Part shown: positions 35,769 to 45,065 of the stretch, in pieces
Layout of the letters: each line of letters opens with the position of its first letter
How positions within the stretch are numbered: position 1 is the first letter of the stretch
Assembly (NCBI GenBank): GCA_003602285.1
Contig: QZVU01000001.1
Span: forward strand, 372,001-436,000
Source: Arthrobacter frigidicola
Lineage (GTDB): Bacteria; Actinomycetota; Actinomycetes; Actinomycetales; Micrococcaceae
Direction of reading: 5' to 3'
Length of the DNA stretch: 64,000 nucleotides
Position numbers and translations under genes: made by a program
The notes under the pieces: generated by a model
Told to the model about the DNA's origin: nothing
The model's input: only the letters and a program-made list of their open reading frames with translations
Databases searched by the model: none

Positions 35769-36907
35769 AGGTACTTGCAGCTATGAGCGGCGGGGTCGAT
35801 TCGGCCGTCGCCGCGGCCCGCGCCGTGGAGGCCGGGCACGACGTCGTCGGGGTGCACCTTGCGCTGTCCCGGATGCCCGGGACCCTGCGCACCGGCAGCC
35901 GGGGCTGCTGCACCATCGAGGACTCCCGGGACGCCTGGCGCGCCTGTGACATCCTCGGCATCCCCTACTATGTCTGGGACTTTTCGGAGCGCTTCAAGGA
36001 GGACGTGGTCGACGACTTCATCGCCGAGTACGCGGCCGGGCGCACCCCCAACCCCTGTATGCGCTGCAACGAACGGATCAAGTTTGCCGCCCTGCTCGAA
36101 AAGGCCCTGGCGCTGGGTTTCGACGCCGTCTGCACCGGGCACTACGCCAAGGTCATCGAGGACGCCGACGGCAACCGGGAGCTCCACCGCGCCGCTGACT
36201 GGGCGAAGGACCAGTCCTACGTGCTGGGCGTGCTGACCCACGAGCAGCTCAAGCACTCGATGTTCCCCCTCGCGGAGACCCCGTCGAAGGCCGAGGTGCG
36301 CGCCGAAGCCGAGCGCCGCGGGCTGTCGGTGGCCAACAAGCCGGACAGCCACGACATCTGCTTCATCCCCGACGGCGACACCCGCGGCTGGCTCGAGGAG
36401 CGCATCGACCTCACCGAGGGGGACATCCTCGACGTCGACGGAACGAAGCTCGGCACCCACCCCGGCGCCAACGCGTTCACCGTGGGCCAGCGCAAGGGCC
36501 TGAAGCTTGGCCGGCCCGCGCCCGACGGCAAGCCGCGCTTCGTCCTGGAGATCCGGCCCAAGGAAAACACCGTGGTGGTCGGCCCGGAGCAGATGCTCGC
36601 CATCGATTCGATGCGCGGCATCAAGGTCTCCTGGGCCGGCAGGCCCATCGCCGAGGTCGACACCGGTGAGGAATTCGACTGCATGGCCCAGGTGCGCGCG
36701 CACGGTGACCCCGTCGACGCCCGCGCCCGCGTCGAAGCCGGTGCCGACGGACGCCCCGAGCTCGTCGTGAGCCTGGTCGAACCGATGCGCGGGGTGGCCC
36801 CCGGGCAGACCGTCGTGCTCTACCAGGGCAGCCGCGTGCTGGGCCAGGCGACCATCGATTCGGCCCGGTCCGCCCTCCGCCCCGAACCGGCCGGCGTCGC
36901 CGGCTGA
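35765..36907 (+). CDS. mnmA: tRNA-specific 2-thiouridylase MnmA
   Basis: 380 residues. PP-loop [13 protein letters not shown] at the N-terminus, [12 protein letters not shown] with the first catalytic Cys, CTGHYAKVI, and [11 protein letters not shown] with the second. [19 protein letters not shown] and [11 protein letters not shown] are characteristic of the C-terminal half. It thiolates the wobble uridine of tRNA-Lys/Glu/Gln. Translationally coupled to the cysteine desulfurase. Confidence 0.95.
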   Translation: MKVLAAMSGGVDSAVAAARAVEAGHDVVGVHLALSRMPGTLRTGSRGCCTIEDSRDAWRACDILGIPYYVWDFSERFKEDVVDDFIAEYAAGRTPNPCMRCNERIKFAALLEKALALGFDAVCTGHYAKVIEDADGNRELHRAADWAKDQSYVLGVLTHEQLKHSMFPLAETPSKAEVRAEAERRGLSVANKPDSHDICFIPDGDTRGWLEERIDLTEGDILDVDGTKLGTHPGANAFTVGQRKGLKLGRPAPDGKPRFVLEIRPKENTVVVGPEQMLAIDSMRGIKVSWAGRPIAEVDTGEEFDCMAQVRAHGDPVDARARVEAGADGRPELVVSLVEPMRGVAPGQTVVLYQGSRVLGQATIDSARSALRPEPAGVAG

Positions 36908-36968
36908 GTCTCCCGCCGCACCGCGGACACAGTTAAGGGTGCCCCCGGAAGTCTGATTGACTGGTTCC

Positions 36969-37361
36969 ATGAGCGAAGAGACACGTGGTTTCGACCCCGA
37001 GGCGAGTTCCCTGGCGGGATCCGTGAAGCCCGAGGTGATGGCCGAACTCCTGTCGGTGCGCAGCAGCATCGACAATATCGACGCGACGCTCGTGTACCTG
37101 CTGGCCGAACGCTTCAAGGCCACCCAGCGGGTGGGCCACCTCAAGGCCGAGCACCGGCTCCCCGCCGGCGACCCGGCCCGCGAGGCGGCGCAGATCGCGC
37201 GCCTGCGCGCCCTGGCGGCGGAGGCGCACCTCGACCCGGCCTTCGCCGAAAAGTTCCTCAACTTCATCATCTCCGAGGTGATCCGCCACCATCAGGCGAT
37301 CTCGGAGACCCGCAACGGGGAAGCGTCAGGACGCGCACCGGAGGGCACCGGTGGCGCCTGA
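36969..37361 (+). CDS. Chorismate mutase (AroQ type)
   Basis: 130 residues from ATG 36969; an in-frame TTG at 36957 has the better Shine-Dalgarno (GGAAG, 6 nt) and would add four residues. All-helical AroQ fold: LLSVRSSIDNIDATLVYLLA (catalytic Arg), RFKATQRVGHLKAEHRLPAG (Lys), DPAREAAQIARLRALA, FAEKFLNFIISEVIRHHQ. Converts chorismate to prephenate. It overlaps the next gene by 11 bp. Confidence 0.9.
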   Translation: MSEETRGFDPEASSLAGSVKPEVMAELLSVRSSIDNIDATLVYLLAERFKATQRVGHLKAEHRLPAGDPAREAAQIARLRALAAEAHLDPAFAEKFLNFIISEVIRHHQAISETRNGEASGRAPEGTGGA

Positions 37362-38439
37362 GTCCTCCGCCGCGCCCGGGACCGCGCCCGGGACCGGAAC
37401 ACCTGCCGGGCCGGCCGGCACCGGGGCGGTGCAGGCCGCCGCGACGGCATCCGGCGAGTGGCCCGGGACCGACCCGCTGGAGGCGCACCGGGCGGTGCGC
37501 GGCGAACTCGGCGGCACGCACCTGCCGTTCCTTGCCGCCCTGCCGCAGCGCGGGCCCGGCAGCGACGCCGTCGGCCGCACCCTCGGGATGCTCGTTGAGC
37601 TTCCCTTCGACCTTCAGCCCCACGGCTGGCGCCTCGTGGCCCGCCCGGGGAAGGACCAGCGCAGGGCGGAGTCGGCGCTGTCGTCGGACCTCAATGCGCT
37701 GGGCGATATCGCCGGAGCGGAGGAAGCCCCCGCCGCACGCGTGAAGGTGCACCTGCGCGGCCCCCTCTCGGTGGCGGCCAACGTCCACCTCCACTCCGGG
37801 GAGCGGGCCCTGCTCGACGCCGGCGCGCGGCGGGAGATCTACGCCTCGCTGGCGGCGGGGGCCGCCAACCTGGTCCGGCGGACCGCGGCGGTGGCCCGCG
37901 GCGCCGTCGTCGAGGTGCAGCTCGATGAGCCCGAGGCCGACGCCGTGCTCGCCGGCCGGATCCCAACCGCCAGCGGTTACCGGACGCTGCGAGCGGTGCC
38001 GCGCCAGGAGGCTACGGACGCCTGGGCGGGCCTGCACCGGGCCGTCCGGGCCGCCGGCGCGGACCGGCTGGTGCTCCGCGTGCCCGGCGGCGACGATGTG
38101 CTCGACGCCGCCCTCTCAAGCCCCGCCGACACGCTCGGGCTGCCCTTCGGTGCAGTGACTGACGCCCAATGGGAGCGGCTGGCCGAGGCCGTCGAGTCGG
38201 GGCGCCGGCTGTGGGCCGGGATCCTGGCCCCGGGGGCCCCGGTGCCGCAGGTCTCGGCGCTCGTGGCAGCCGTCGTCGACCCCTGGCGCCGGGTCGGCCT
38301 CCCGGACGCGGCGCTGGGCGCCCTGACCGTGACCTCCCTGGAGGGGCTGGCCGGGCTCACCCCCGCCGCCGCCCGGCAGAGCCTGACGCGGCTGGTCGGC
38401 GCCGCGGAGGCCCTGACCCAGCTCACCGCGGAGGCCTAG
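37351..38439 (+). CDS. Truncated MetE-like protein (Rv3015c-type)
   Basis: 362 residues from GTG 37351. It resembles the actinobacterial 'methionine synthase, vitamin-B12-independent' family near iscS-mnmA: GTHLPFLAALPQRGPGSDAV, RTLGMLVELPFDLQPHGWRL, VKVHLRGPLSVAANVHLHSG, GAVVEVQLDEPEADAVLAGR and GLPFGAVTDAQWERLAE fit the MetE/uroporphyrinogen-decarboxylase barrel. The protein has no cysteine at all, so it lacks the Zn-thiolate ligands of MetE and probably does not methylate homocysteine. The ligA gene that often follows is absent. Its stop shares the palindrome CTAG with the convergent gene's stop. Confidence 0.7.
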   Translation: MAPESSAAPGTAPGTGTPAGPAGTGAVQAAATASGEWPGTDPLEAHRAVRGELGGTHLPFLAALPQRGPGSDAVGRTLGMLVELPFDLQPHGWRLVARPGKDQRRAESALSSDLNALGDIAGAEEAPAARVKVHLRGPLSVAANVHLHSGERALLDAGARREIYASLAAGAANLVRRTAAVARGAVVEVQLDEPEADAVLAGRIPTASGYRTLRAVPRQEATDAWAGLHRAVRAAGADRLVLRVPGGDDVLDAALSSPADTLGLPFGAVTDAQWERLAEAVESGRRLWAGILAPGAPVPQVSALVAAVVDPWRRVGLPDAALGALTVTSLEGLAGLTPAAARQSLTRLVGAAEALTQLTAEA

Positions 38440-39098
38440 GTCCGCTCCTCCCACCGCCGCGGCTGGGCCGGCCCGGGGAGCACGCCGTCGAACGTCTGGA
38501 GCTCGTAGTCGAAACTCCCGGCGTACACGAGCAGGGTGCCGAGCTGGCGGTGCACCACCCGGGTCGTGATGCGGAAGCGCTGCCCGTCCCACCACTGCTC
38601 CATGGTTGCACTGGCGCCGACGGCGTCTGGCAGGGCGATCCGGATCCCCGCGAAGACGCGCGTTGCGGTGGACACCATGCGCATGTGCCCGGCGTCCGTC
38701 ACCGAGCAGGTCAGCGCCGTCGCCATGCGCCGCCGCGAGCCCAGGTAGTCGGTCAGCCGCCCGTCCTGCAGCGACGTGGTGTCCTCGAACACCCGGACCG
38801 CAGTGCTGAACCGGATCTCGCGCCGCGCGGTGAGCGCCGGCCGGCCGAACGGGTCGGTATGCGGGTAGTTGGCGATCGTGAACGGCACCGAGGTCTCGTA
38901 TTCGGGGAAGAAGGCGTTGTCGAGGGCCGTGAGCCGGAACGCCGGCCGGGCGAACCGGGCCGGGCAGCCGGCGACGTCGAACCGGCCGGTTCCCACCCCG
39001 GCCTTTCCGCTGCCGGCGGAGAGTCCGAAGTACTCGCGCAGTTCCGGCTGGAGCCGGTCAAAGTCCCGGCCCAGAACCTCCTGGTAGATCGATTTCAC
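38436..39098 (-). CDS. DUF4166-like protein
   Basis: 220 residues from GTG 39098 (GGGAGGA 9 nt upstream); an open frame further upstream has no ribosome site. YQEVLGRDFDRLQPELREYF, GVGTGRFDVAG and GRPALTARREIRFSTAVR match the DUF4166 family as I know it. No membrane segment or catalytic motif is evident. It is tail-to-tail with the MetE-like gene and 79 bp downstream of DUF58, so it may be the distal gene of the DUF58 operon. Confidence 0.65.
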   Translation of the reverse strand: MKSIYQEVLGRDFDRLQPELREYFGLSAGSGKAGVGTGRFDVAGCPARFARPAFRLTALDNAFFPEYETSVPFTIANYPHTDPFGRPALTARREIRFSTAVRVFEDTTSLQDGRLTDYLGSRRRMATALTCSVTDAGHMRMVSTATRVFAGIRIALPDAVGASATMEQWWDGQRFRITTRVVHRQLGTLLVYAGSFDYELQTFDGVLPGPAQPRRWEERT

Positions 39099-39177
39099 CG
39101 CGATGTTCCTCCCTGCTTGCTTTCGAATCCGCGGGCGGTGCCCCGCCCGCGGGGACTGCCGGCGGCGGCCGCGGCGT

Positions 39178-40470
39178 TCACAGCCTGCCCGCCGCCTTGA
39201 GCCGGATGTAGGTGTCGGCGAGCCGGGGCGGAAGCTCCAGCGGATGCTCATCGACCACTTCGGCCCCAAGCTGCTTCAGCCGCGCCGTGACCGCCTCCCG
39301 GTCCAGCAGCGCCCGCTCCGCGGCGGCGGCCCGGTACGCGTCGGCGGCCGTGCCCCGCACGGCCCGCAGCTCCTCGAGCCGCGGATCGCGCACCGAGGCG
39401 ATCACCACCAGGTGCTGCGCGGTGAGTCCGGGAAGCACCGGCAGCAGGCCTTCCTCGACGGCGCCGGAGTCGAGGGAGGTCAGCAGCACCACCAGCGACC
39501 GGTGGGGGGAGACCGAGCGGATCTGCGCCGGGATCCGGGAGAAGTCCGCCTCGATCAGTTCCGGTTCCAGCGGTGCCATCGCCCGCACCAGGGCGTTGAG
39601 GAGGTTCGCCTTGGCCCCGGAGTCGACCCGGGCGCGGAGGCGGCGGTCGAAGGCGAGGAAGTCGACCTTATCGCCGCCGTGCTGGGCGAGCACGGCCAGC
39701 AGCAGGGCCGCCTCGATGCCGGTGTCGAGGCGCGGCTCGTCGGCGATCCGCGCGGCGGAGGTCCGCGAGGTGTCAAGGACGATCACCACGCGGCGGTCCC
39801 GTTCGGGCCGCCAGGTGCGCACCACGGTGTCCCGCCGCCGCGCACTGGCCCGCCAGTCGATGGAGCGCACGTCGTCGCCGCGCACATAGTCGCGCAGCGA
39901 ATCGAACTCCGTCCCAGCGCCACGGATCTGCACCGCGGCCCGCCCGTCGAGCTCTCGAAGCCGGCGCAGCTTCGAGGGAAGGTGGCGCTTGGAAAGGAAC
40001 GGCGGGAGCACGCGCAGCTCCGCCGGCGCCGGGAGGGTCAGCTGGCGCGCGGCGAGGCCGAGCGGTCCATAGCTGCGGAGGGTGACCGAGCCCGTGGTGA
40101 GAACCCCCCGGCGGGCCGGCAGCAGAGACACCTCCATGCGGTGCACCCGGCCGGCGGCCACGCGCAGGCGCTGTTCGGGGTTGGCGGCCCCGGCCGAGGG
40201 CTGCCACAGGTCACGGACGGCCGCCCGGAGGGTGCGGCCGGTGTCGTTGGACAGCAGGAGCGCGCCGACGCAGCCCTCGCCCAGGCGCACGGTGGCGGGC
40301 AGGGCCCTGCGCACTCCGACCCGGCGGGGAGAGGCGGCAAGCAGCAGGTCGACGGCGACACCTGCGGCCAGCAGCCCGGCCCAGATCAGCGCGGGCAGAG
40401 CACCGGGGAAGAGCACGATGGGCAGCGCGCCGAGCAGGGCCAGCAGCACCAGGCGTCCGCTAACCGCCAC
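39178..40470 (-). CDS. DUF58-domain membrane protein
   Basis: 430 residues. Two N-terminal transmembrane segments (LVLLALLGALPIVLFPGALP; LIWAGLLAAGVAVDLLLA), a beta-rich region, then the DUF58 signature GTEFDSLRDYVRGDDVRSID / WRASARRRDTVVRTW and a vWA-like half beginning DRRVVIVLDTSR. DUF58 proteins pair with MoxR ATPases, here encoded immediately upstream on the same strand. The complex's role is probably chaperone-like in envelope or redox assembly; the substrate is unknown. Confidence 0.9.
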   Translation of the reverse strand: MAVSGRLVLLALLGALPIVLFPGALPALIWAGLLAAGVAVDLLLAASPRRVGVRRALPATVRLGEGCVGALLLSNDTGRTLRAAVRDLWQPSAGAANPEQRLRVAAGRVHRMEVSLLPARRGVLTTGSVTLRSYGPLGLAARQLTLPAPAELRVLPPFLSKRHLPSKLRRLRELDGRAAVQIRGAGTEFDSLRDYVRGDDVRSIDWRASARRRDTVVRTWRPERDRRVVIVLDTSRTSAARIADEPRLDTGIEAALLLAVLAQHGGDKVDFLAFDRRLRARVDSGAKANLLNALVRAMAPLEPELIEADFSRIPAQIRSVSPHRSLVVLLTSLDSGAVEEGLLPVLPGLTAQHLVVIASVRDPRLEELRAVRGTAADAYRAAAAERALLDREAVTARLKQLGAEVVDEHPLELPPRLADTYIRLKAAGRL

Positions 40471-40530
40471 CGCGGGCCTCCCCTCCGGGGCTTCCGCCCG
40501 CGGCGCGGCGCGGTGCGGTGCGGCGGCGGT

Positions 40531-41583
40531 TCACCGGGGAACCGGAACGACGGCGAGGATCCCGCCGAGGACCTCATCGACGCCGACGCCGTCCATCTGG
40601 GCCTCAGGCCGCATGGCGACGCGGTGCCGCAGGGCGGGCATGGCGAGGGTCTTCACATCGTCCGGGGTGACGAAGTTGCGTCCGGACAGCCAAGCCCAGG
40701 CCCGCGCCGTCGTCAGCAGCGCGGTCGCCCCGCGCGGGGAGACGCCCAGCTGGAACGACGGCGCCGCCCGGGTGGCGCGCACCAGGTCGACGATGTAGGC
40801 AATCACCTCCGGGGCGATCGACACCCTGCCGACCGCGCGGCGCGCCGCGGCGAGGTCGGAGGCCCCGGCAACGGCGCGGACCCCGGCGCCGCCAAGGTTC
40901 CGCGGGTCGAAGCCCTCACTGTGCCGGCGGATCACTTCGATCTCGTCGTCCCGTCCGGGCAGCGGCAGGACGAGCTTGAGCAGGAAGCGGTCGAGCTGGG
41001 CCTCCGGCAGCGGGTAGGTGCCCTCGTACTCGACCGGGTTCTGGGTGGCCGCCACGATGAACGGGTCCGGAAGGGCGCGGGAGACCCCGTCAACAGAGAC
41101 CTGGCGCTCCTCCATCGCCTCGAGCAGCGAGGCCTGGGTCTTCGGCGGCGTCCGGTTGATCTCGTCGGCGAGCAGGATATTGGTGAAGACCGGGCCCTCC
41201 CGGAAGGTGAACTCGGAGGTGCGCGATTCGTAGATGAGCGAACCGGTGATGTCGCCGGGCATCAGGTCCGGGGTGAACTGGATCCGCTTGGTGTCGAGGC
41301 TGAGCGCCGCCGACAGGGTGCGGATCAGCAGCGTTTTGGCGACCCCGGGCACACCCTCGAGGAGCACGTGCCCGTTGGCGAGCAGGGCGATAAGCAGTCC
41401 GGTCACCGCCGCGTCCTGCCCCACGACCGCCTTGCCGACCTCGGCCCGCACGTCCAGGAGTGCGCGGCGGGGGGAGTCATCGACCGGCCGCCCCACCGGA
41501 GCCTGCTCCGTCACGGTGTCCACCCCCTGGTGCGCCGCATGGGCCCCGGTGCCGTCCTGCTGCCATCCACTCTGTCGGTTCAT
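40531..41583 (-). CDS. MoxR-family AAA+ ATPase
   Basis: 350 residues. VVGQDAAVTGLLIALLANGH, Walker A LLEGVPGVAKTLL, Walker B LLADEINRTPPKTQASLLEA with MEERQVSVDG, sensor-1 FIVAATQNPVEYEGTYPLPE, arginine/second-sensor region SPRGATALLTTARAWAWLSG and RNFVTPDDVKTLAMPALRHR. Overlaps DUF4350 by ATGA and is followed by DUF58, a standard MoxR operon layout. Confidence 0.95.
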   Translation of the reverse strand: MNRQSGWQQDGTGAHAAHQGVDTVTEQAPVGRPVDDSPRRALLDVRAEVGKAVVGQDAAVTGLLIALLANGHVLLEGVPGVAKTLLIRTLSAALSLDTKRIQFTPDLMPGDITGSLIYESRTSEFTFREGPVFTNILLADEINRTPPKTQASLLEAMEERQVSVDGVSRALPDPFIVAATQNPVEYEGTYPLPEAQLDRFLLKLVLPLPGRDDEIEVIRRHSEGFDPRNLGGAGVRAVAGASDLAAARRAVGRVSIAPEVIAYIVDLVRATRAAPSFQLGVSPRGATALLTTARAWAWLSGRNFVTPDDVKTLAMPALRHRVAMRPEAQMDGVGVDEVLGGILAVVPVPR

Positions 41584-42866
41584 GAGTTGTTGATCTCCTT
41601 TTCGAGGTCCAGAAGTTGTTGCGCCCAGCGCGCGAGGTCCTTCTCCGTGGACGGCGGTGGGCCGTCAAGGAGCGAGTGGACGTCCTCGCGGCGGCGGCCG
41701 GTCTTGGAGGCCACGGCCTGCACGACGGCGGCCCGGGCACTGGACGGGGGCAGGCGCAGCCGGACCGCGGCCCGGCTGAGGGTAGCCGCCCGCAGGTTCG
41801 CCGCGGCGTGCCGGACGGCCCGGGAACCCTGGTAGAGGCGGGCCCGGCCCTCCGCGGTTTCGGCGGCGCTGACGACGACCGGGAGTGGTTCCACGGCGAG
41901 CGGGCCCAGCCGCCGGCCCCGCCACAGCATGGCCAGGAGGGCGCATCCGAGCAGCCAGAGCATCAGGGTGTTGACCCAGTCCGGAAGCAGCTCCAGCGGG
42001 TTGGCGGGCGTGCCGGTGGCACCGGCGAGATCCGCGGTGCTCGGCTGGTACCAGATGAGGGATTCTCCCGCGCCGAGGGTGGACAGCGCGAGTGAGGCGT
42101 TGCCGGCCGCCTCGATGGTGCCGTTCATAAGGATCTCCGGGTTGCCCAGGACGACCGTCCCCTCGACGGCGGCATACGAGGCGCCCGTCCCGCCGTCGGC
42201 GGCGGGGGAGCTGAAGCATTCGACGGGCGCCGAGTAGAGCTGGCCGCCGCCGGTGATCTCCCCGGCAGTCCGGGCCTCCTCCTCGTTGCAGCCGGCGCGC
42301 ACTGCTCCGCGGCCGTCCTCGGCGGGTCCTGCGGGCAGGATCTCCGGGGCCAGCACCAGCAGCTGGGGCTCGGAGGGGGCGGCGAGGACTCTGCTCGGGA
42401 ACGAGCGGTTCAGCGAGGACAGCTGTTCCTCATTGAGCCACCCGTTGGGGTCGGAGAAGAACAGGGCGGCCCCGGGGAGGCGGGCCCGGGCGGCTTCCGC
42501 CTCGGCCAGGGTGCGCGCGTGGACCACTTCGACCCCCTGGTCGCCGAGGACCTCGGCCACGGCGCGGGAACCCGTCGGCGTCGCGTTGCCCGGCGAGAGC
42601 GGAGTGGTGTCGTCGTCGGTGCGGGTGAGCAGTCCGAGCACCACGACGGCGGCGATGACGAAGGCCAGCAGCAGCCCCGGCAGCGCCCGCCGCAGCCGAC
42701 GGCGGCCGGTCGCGGCAACGCTCCCGCCATCTCCGGTGATTCCGCGGGCCGCCGCAGCGGGAGCGGCGGACGTGTCCGCTGGTGTTGGGCCGGCCGCCGT
42801 CAGGGCGGCGGGCAGGTCGGACGGCGGTTGCGCCGCGGCCCGCCGGGGCGCTGCGTGCCGGCTCAC
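41580..42866 (-). CDS. DUF4350-domain membrane protein
   Basis: 428 residues. An N-terminal cytoplasmic Ala/Pro-rich stretch; TM ~60-80 (RRALPGLLLAFVIAAVVVLG); an extracytoplasmic DUF4350 domain (PTGSRAVAEVLGDQGVEVVH, ALFFSDPNGWLNEEQLSSL); a second TM near 285-305 (WVNTLMLWLLGCALLAMLW) and a cytoplasmic tail (LYQGSRAVRHAAANLRAATL). Part of the GPDPase-DUF4129-DUF4350-MoxR-DUF58 operon, with 4-bp overlaps at both ends. Confidence 0.85.
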   Translation of the reverse strand: MSRHAAPRRAAAQPPSDLPAALTAAGPTPADTSAAPAAAARGITGDGGSVAATGRRRLRRALPGLLLAFVIAAVVVLGLLTRTDDDTTPLSPGNATPTGSRAVAEVLGDQGVEVVHARTLAEAEAARARLPGAALFFSDPNGWLNEEQLSSLNRSFPSRVLAAPSEPQLLVLAPEILPAGPAEDGRGAVRAGCNEEEARTAGEITGGGQLYSAPVECFSSPAADGGTGASYAAVEGTVVLGNPEILMNGTIEAAGNASLALSTLGAGESLIWYQPSTADLAGATGTPANPLELLPDWVNTLMLWLLGCALLAMLWRGRRLGPLAVEPLPVVVSAAETAEGRARLYQGSRAVRHAAANLRAATLSRAAVRLRLPPSSARAAVVQAVASKTGRRREDVHSLLDGPPPSTEKDLARWAQQLLDLEKEINNS

Positions 42867-43507
42867 CGGGCGGCCCCGGGGACGCCCTCGCCCGCCGGGA
42901 CGCCCCCGGCCAGGGCTGCGTCGAGCGCCTGGGCCCGCGCCGCGTCGGACTCATCGGCCTCCGAGGCGGCGCCCCGGCCGTACTGGACCTCGTTGAACCT
43001 CTCGGCCAGCCAGCGGATCTCCGCGGCCGAGCCCGGGAAGGCCGGGGCGAGGCCGGCCGCCGCCTCGGTGGCGGTACGGCTGAGCCGCTCCTCGAGGATT
43101 CCGCGTTCCTCGGCGTCCCGGACGACCGCGCGCAGGCGTTCGGCCAGGGCCTCGTTCCACCGGCCCGCTCCGGCGGCGGCCGCCGCAAGGCGGCGGTGCT
43201 CGGCGGCCGGAAGGGTCGCTCCGGTGGAGAACACCGCCCGCTGGGCGCGGTCCGCCCGGGCGTTGAGGCGGGGCCGGATCAGCACCACGGCCACGACGAT
43301 GATGAGCACGGCTCCGGCGGCCAGCAGGAGCGTGCCCGGTCCGGCACCCACCGTCCGGATGCCCGACAGCGCCTCCAGAAACCAGTCGAAGGCGGCCTGG
43401 ACCGCCCGTTCAAGCAGGGAGGGCTGGGCCTCCTGGTAGGCCGGTTTGGCCAGCTCCTCCCGAAGCAGCTCCCGGGCCTCGTCGCGGTCGACCGGCGTCT
43501 CCCGCAT
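42863..43507 (-). CDS. DUF4129-domain membrane protein
   Basis: 214 residues from ATG 43507 (GTG 43510 possible); the open frame continues upstream, but only antisense to the neighbouring gene's coding sense. One transmembrane helix ~50-70 (GPGTLLLAAGAVLIIVVAVV). The C-terminal DUF4129 region (WNEALAERLRAVVRDAEERG, TATEAAAGLAPAFPG, LAERFNEVQYGRG) carries the family's Y-G ending. Found beside transglutaminase or MoxR/DUF58 genes in actinobacteria; function unknown. Confidence 0.82.
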   Translation of the reverse strand: MRETPVDRDEARELLREELAKPAYQEAQPSLLERAVQAAFDWFLEALSGIRTVGAGPGTLLLAAGAVLIIVVAVVLIRPRLNARADRAQRAVFSTGATLPAAEHRRLAAAAAGAGRWNEALAERLRAVVRDAEERGILEERLSRTATEAAAGLAPAFPGSAAEIRWLAERFNEVQYGRGAASEADESDAARAQALDAALAGGVPAGEGVPGAAR

Positions 43508-43550
43508 CACCGGGGGAACGCCCGGGGGCAGGGCGCCGGGCCCGAGGACA

Positions 43551-44834
43551 TCACCGCAGGCCCTCCAGCGGTCCCGGCCGGTACCCCGGCCCGCTCTGGC
43601 CCGCGGCCCGTTCGGTCTCGGCGAGGAGGACCACGTCGAAGCCTTCCCTGCGGATGCGCAGGTCGATGTACAGCAGGGAGGTGACGCCGGACTGGAAGGC
43701 ATAGCCGATGGCGGCGAAGAAGGCCGAGATGACCTGGGTCAGGACCAGCACTGGGAGGGAGTCGAGCGCATCCGCCGTGCCGGCCGCCGGGGCGTCGGAG
43801 AAGCTGAACAGCGCCATCACAATGAAGCTGATGGGGGTCGACACCACCGAGGTGATGATTGCGACCATGACGCTGGTCAGCAGGATGATGCCGAAGGTCC
43901 GCCACCAGTTGCGCCCGGTCAGCACCCAGGACCGGCGCGCCGATGCCATCGGTCCGGTCCCTTCGAGCATGAGGGCCGCCGGTGCGAGGGCCAGTTTGAT
44001 GCTGATCCAGGTGAGGACCACGAAGACGGCGAAGATCAGCGGGATGATGATGAACAGCGAGGCGTCCTCAAGGGCCGCGGCCAGCCCGATGGCGATCACC
44101 ACGAACAGGCCAAGACCCACGGCCACCGCCAGGGTGAGCATCAGCCCCAGCCCCAGCAGGGGGAGGATGCGGCGGGCCGAAAGCTTCCACAGCTGGGCGA
44201 AGCCGGTCCTCTGGTTCAGCACAGCACGGGCCACCGGAATCACAAGCACACCCTGGAGGATGAGCAGCGCCCCGACCGAAACGATCGTCACCACCGAGGC
44301 GAAGGAGACCGCCGAGGCCACGGTGCCACCCAGCTGTTCGGGGGAGACGGTGCCCATCGCCATCTGGTCGAGGCTGCTGAGCAGCCCGGCCGACATCAGG
44401 GCGGTCACCAGGGCCACGATGGTCTGGAAGAGGATGGCCGTGCCGAAGGTGGCCAGCGGGTTCCGGCGGCAGGCCTGGAAGGCGCCGTCGAGGATTTCGC
44501 CAAGGCCCAGGGGGCGCAGTGGAATCACCCCCGGCTTGGGGGGAGCGGCGTAGGCCTGCGGCGGCAGCGAACCCCAGCCCTGGGGAGCCCCCGGGCCGGG
44601 GGCGGCCGCACCCGGCCCGTACCCGCCGCCCCAGCTCGAGCCCCAGCTGTTCTGGCCGGAGCCGTCGGGGCCGGGGCCGGCAAACCCCGGGTCCTGCGGG
44701 CCCGGCGGGCGGAACGGCTGGTCCGGCGCCGCGCCGGAGGGAGGAGGGAAGCGGGGGTCCTGCTCTGGCGCCGGCCCCGCGGGAGGGTGCCAGGCTGGGT
44801 CCCGGCGGGACCCGTCGGATGGATCGTTGCTCAT
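43551..44834 (-). CDS. GPDPase membrane-domain-like multi-spanning protein
   Basis: 427 residues. The first ~115 residues are Pro/Gly-rich (disordered, cytoplasmic). After VIPLRPLGLGEILDGAFQAC begins a domain with about six transmembrane segments (e.g. FQTIVALVTALMSAGLLSSL; FASVVTIVSVGALLILQGVL; GLMLTLAVAVGLGLFVVIAI). This matches the membrane domain found with glycerophosphodiester phosphodiesterases, but no catalytic GPDPase domain is present. AAGGA lies before ATG 44834. First gene of the minus-strand MoxR/DUF58 operon, divergent from mtrA. Confidence 0.75.
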   Translation of the reverse strand: MSNDPSDGSRRDPAWHPPAGPAPEQDPRFPPPSGAAPDQPFRPPGPQDPGFAGPGPDGSGQNSWGSSWGGGYGPGAAAPGPGAPQGWGSLPPQAYAAPPKPGVIPLRPLGLGEILDGAFQACRRNPLATFGTAILFQTIVALVTALMSAGLLSSLDQMAMGTVSPEQLGGTVASAVSFASVVTIVSVGALLILQGVLVIPVARAVLNQRTGFAQLWKLSARRILPLLGLGLMLTLAVAVGLGLFVVIAIGLAAALEDASLFIIIPLIFAVFVVLTWISIKLALAPAALMLEGTGPMASARRSWVLTGRNWWRTFGIILLTSVMVAIITSVVSTPISFIVMALFSFSDAPAAGTADALDSLPVLVLTQVISAFFAAIGYAFQSGVTSLLYIDLRIRREGFDVVLLAETERAAGQSGPGYRPGPLEGLR

Positions 44835-44880
44835 GCTGTCCTTCTCGAAGCGGGCGCCGGTGCGGTCTGTTCACGTTGAA

Positions 44881-44887
44881 CTATAAT
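44881..44887. promoter_or_regulatory. AT-rich -10-like element between divergent operons
   Basis: CTATAAT reads as consensus TATAAT on the plus strand (44882-44887, towards mtrA, with a ~170-nt leader) and as TATAGT on the minus strand (towards the GPDPase-domain gene, ~40-nt leader). No good -35 is seen on either strand, so the direction is undecided. The rest of the 231-bp gap shows no gene. Confidence 0.35.
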
Positions 44888-45065
44888 CACCGGTGCCTCC
44901 CGAGGGCAGTAGGCGGACACGCTGGTGTTTCCCCGGGGTCCGGCGGAGCGTGAAACCTCCCGCCGTACGTCCACCGCAGGTCCCGCCGATGCCGCCCGAT
45001 CCGCTGCGGCACGCGGAGGAAGTGCCCGATGGGACATTGGAGACCGGATGGGAGACTATTGAGGC

